In this document: piece after piece, positions 7,296 to 7,343 of the stretch
Numbering within the stretch: position 1 is the first letter of the stretch
Layout of the letters: every line of letters starts with the position of its first letter
From: Deltaproteobacteria bacterium
GTDB taxonomy: Bacteria > Desulfobacterota > Syntrophia > Syntrophales > UBA2210
NCBI GenBank assembly: GCA_016935935.1
Contig: JAFGPZ010000114.1
Coordinates: 1 to 7,343, forward strand
DNA: 7,343 bases
Reading direction: 5' to 3'
Program-made: the position numbers and the translations under genes
Notes under the pieces: model-generated
Database searches by the model: none
The model's input: only the letters and a program-made list of their open reading frames with translations
Told to the model about the DNA's origin: nothing

Positions 7296-7341
7296 ATTCC
7301 GGGCTTGACCCGGAATCCAGTGTTTTTAAGCAGTTCTGGAT
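7296..7341. repeat. Dispersed stem-loop repeat, cut by the window edge
   Basis: ATTCCGGG (7296-7303) and CCCGGAAT (7309-7316) form a perfect 8-bp stem with loop CTTGA. A second inverted pair, ATCCAG (7315-7320) and CTGGAT (7336-7341), directly follows and overlaps its foot by two bases. The GTCATTCCGGGCTTGACCCG type of sequence is one I recognise as a common intergenic repeat in proteobacterial, especially deltaproteobacterial, genomes. Its full extent lies beyond the right edge. It sits about 150 bp upstream of ablA and could also act as a transcription barrier for a gene outside the window. Confidence 0.6.
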
Positions 7342-7343
7342 AC

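Overview
The window looks like chromosomal DNA from a Gram-negative, probably anaerobic bacterium. The Gram-negative reading rests on a large AsmA-like/DUF748 envelope protein with an OmpA-like tail. The anaerobic reading rests on an oxygen-sensitive radical-SAM lysine 2,3-aminomutase. Dispersed palindromic repeats at both edges, of types I associate with Desulfobacterota ('Deltaproteobacteria'), fit this, but the lineage is an inference and was not tested by any search.

Layout: bases 1-303 hold no convincing gene. Most of that stretch is a 130-bp inverted-repeat element (113-242) with 14/15-bp matching ends. It lies 61 bp upstream of a plus-strand class V aminotransferase of the alanine-glyoxylate/serine-pyruvate type (304-1488). 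A short convergent intergenic region (1489-1542) carries two adjacent hairpins. The rest of the window is a minus-strand cluster. In transcription order it is ablA (lysine 2,3-aminomutase, 7147-5843), ablB (beta-lysine N-acetyltransferase, 5836-4973) and a 1130-residue DUF748/AsmA-like protein (4935-1543, GTG start). Upstream of ablA, the right edge carries a stem-loop repeat that is cut by the window end.

How the genes work together: AblA converts L-lysine to L-beta-lysine, and AblB acetylates it to N-epsilon-acetyl-beta-lysine, a known compatible solute made under salt stress. The gaps within the cluster are 6 bp and about 37 bp with no visible terminator, so the envelope protein may be co-transcribed with the osmolyte genes. 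An operon joining osmolyte synthesis to an envelope-maintenance protein is the most interesting biological suggestion here, but it is inference. The aminotransferase is convergent and probably an independent metabolic gene. I did not find a clearly new biological system. The window is mostly recognisable families, with repeat structure at its edges.
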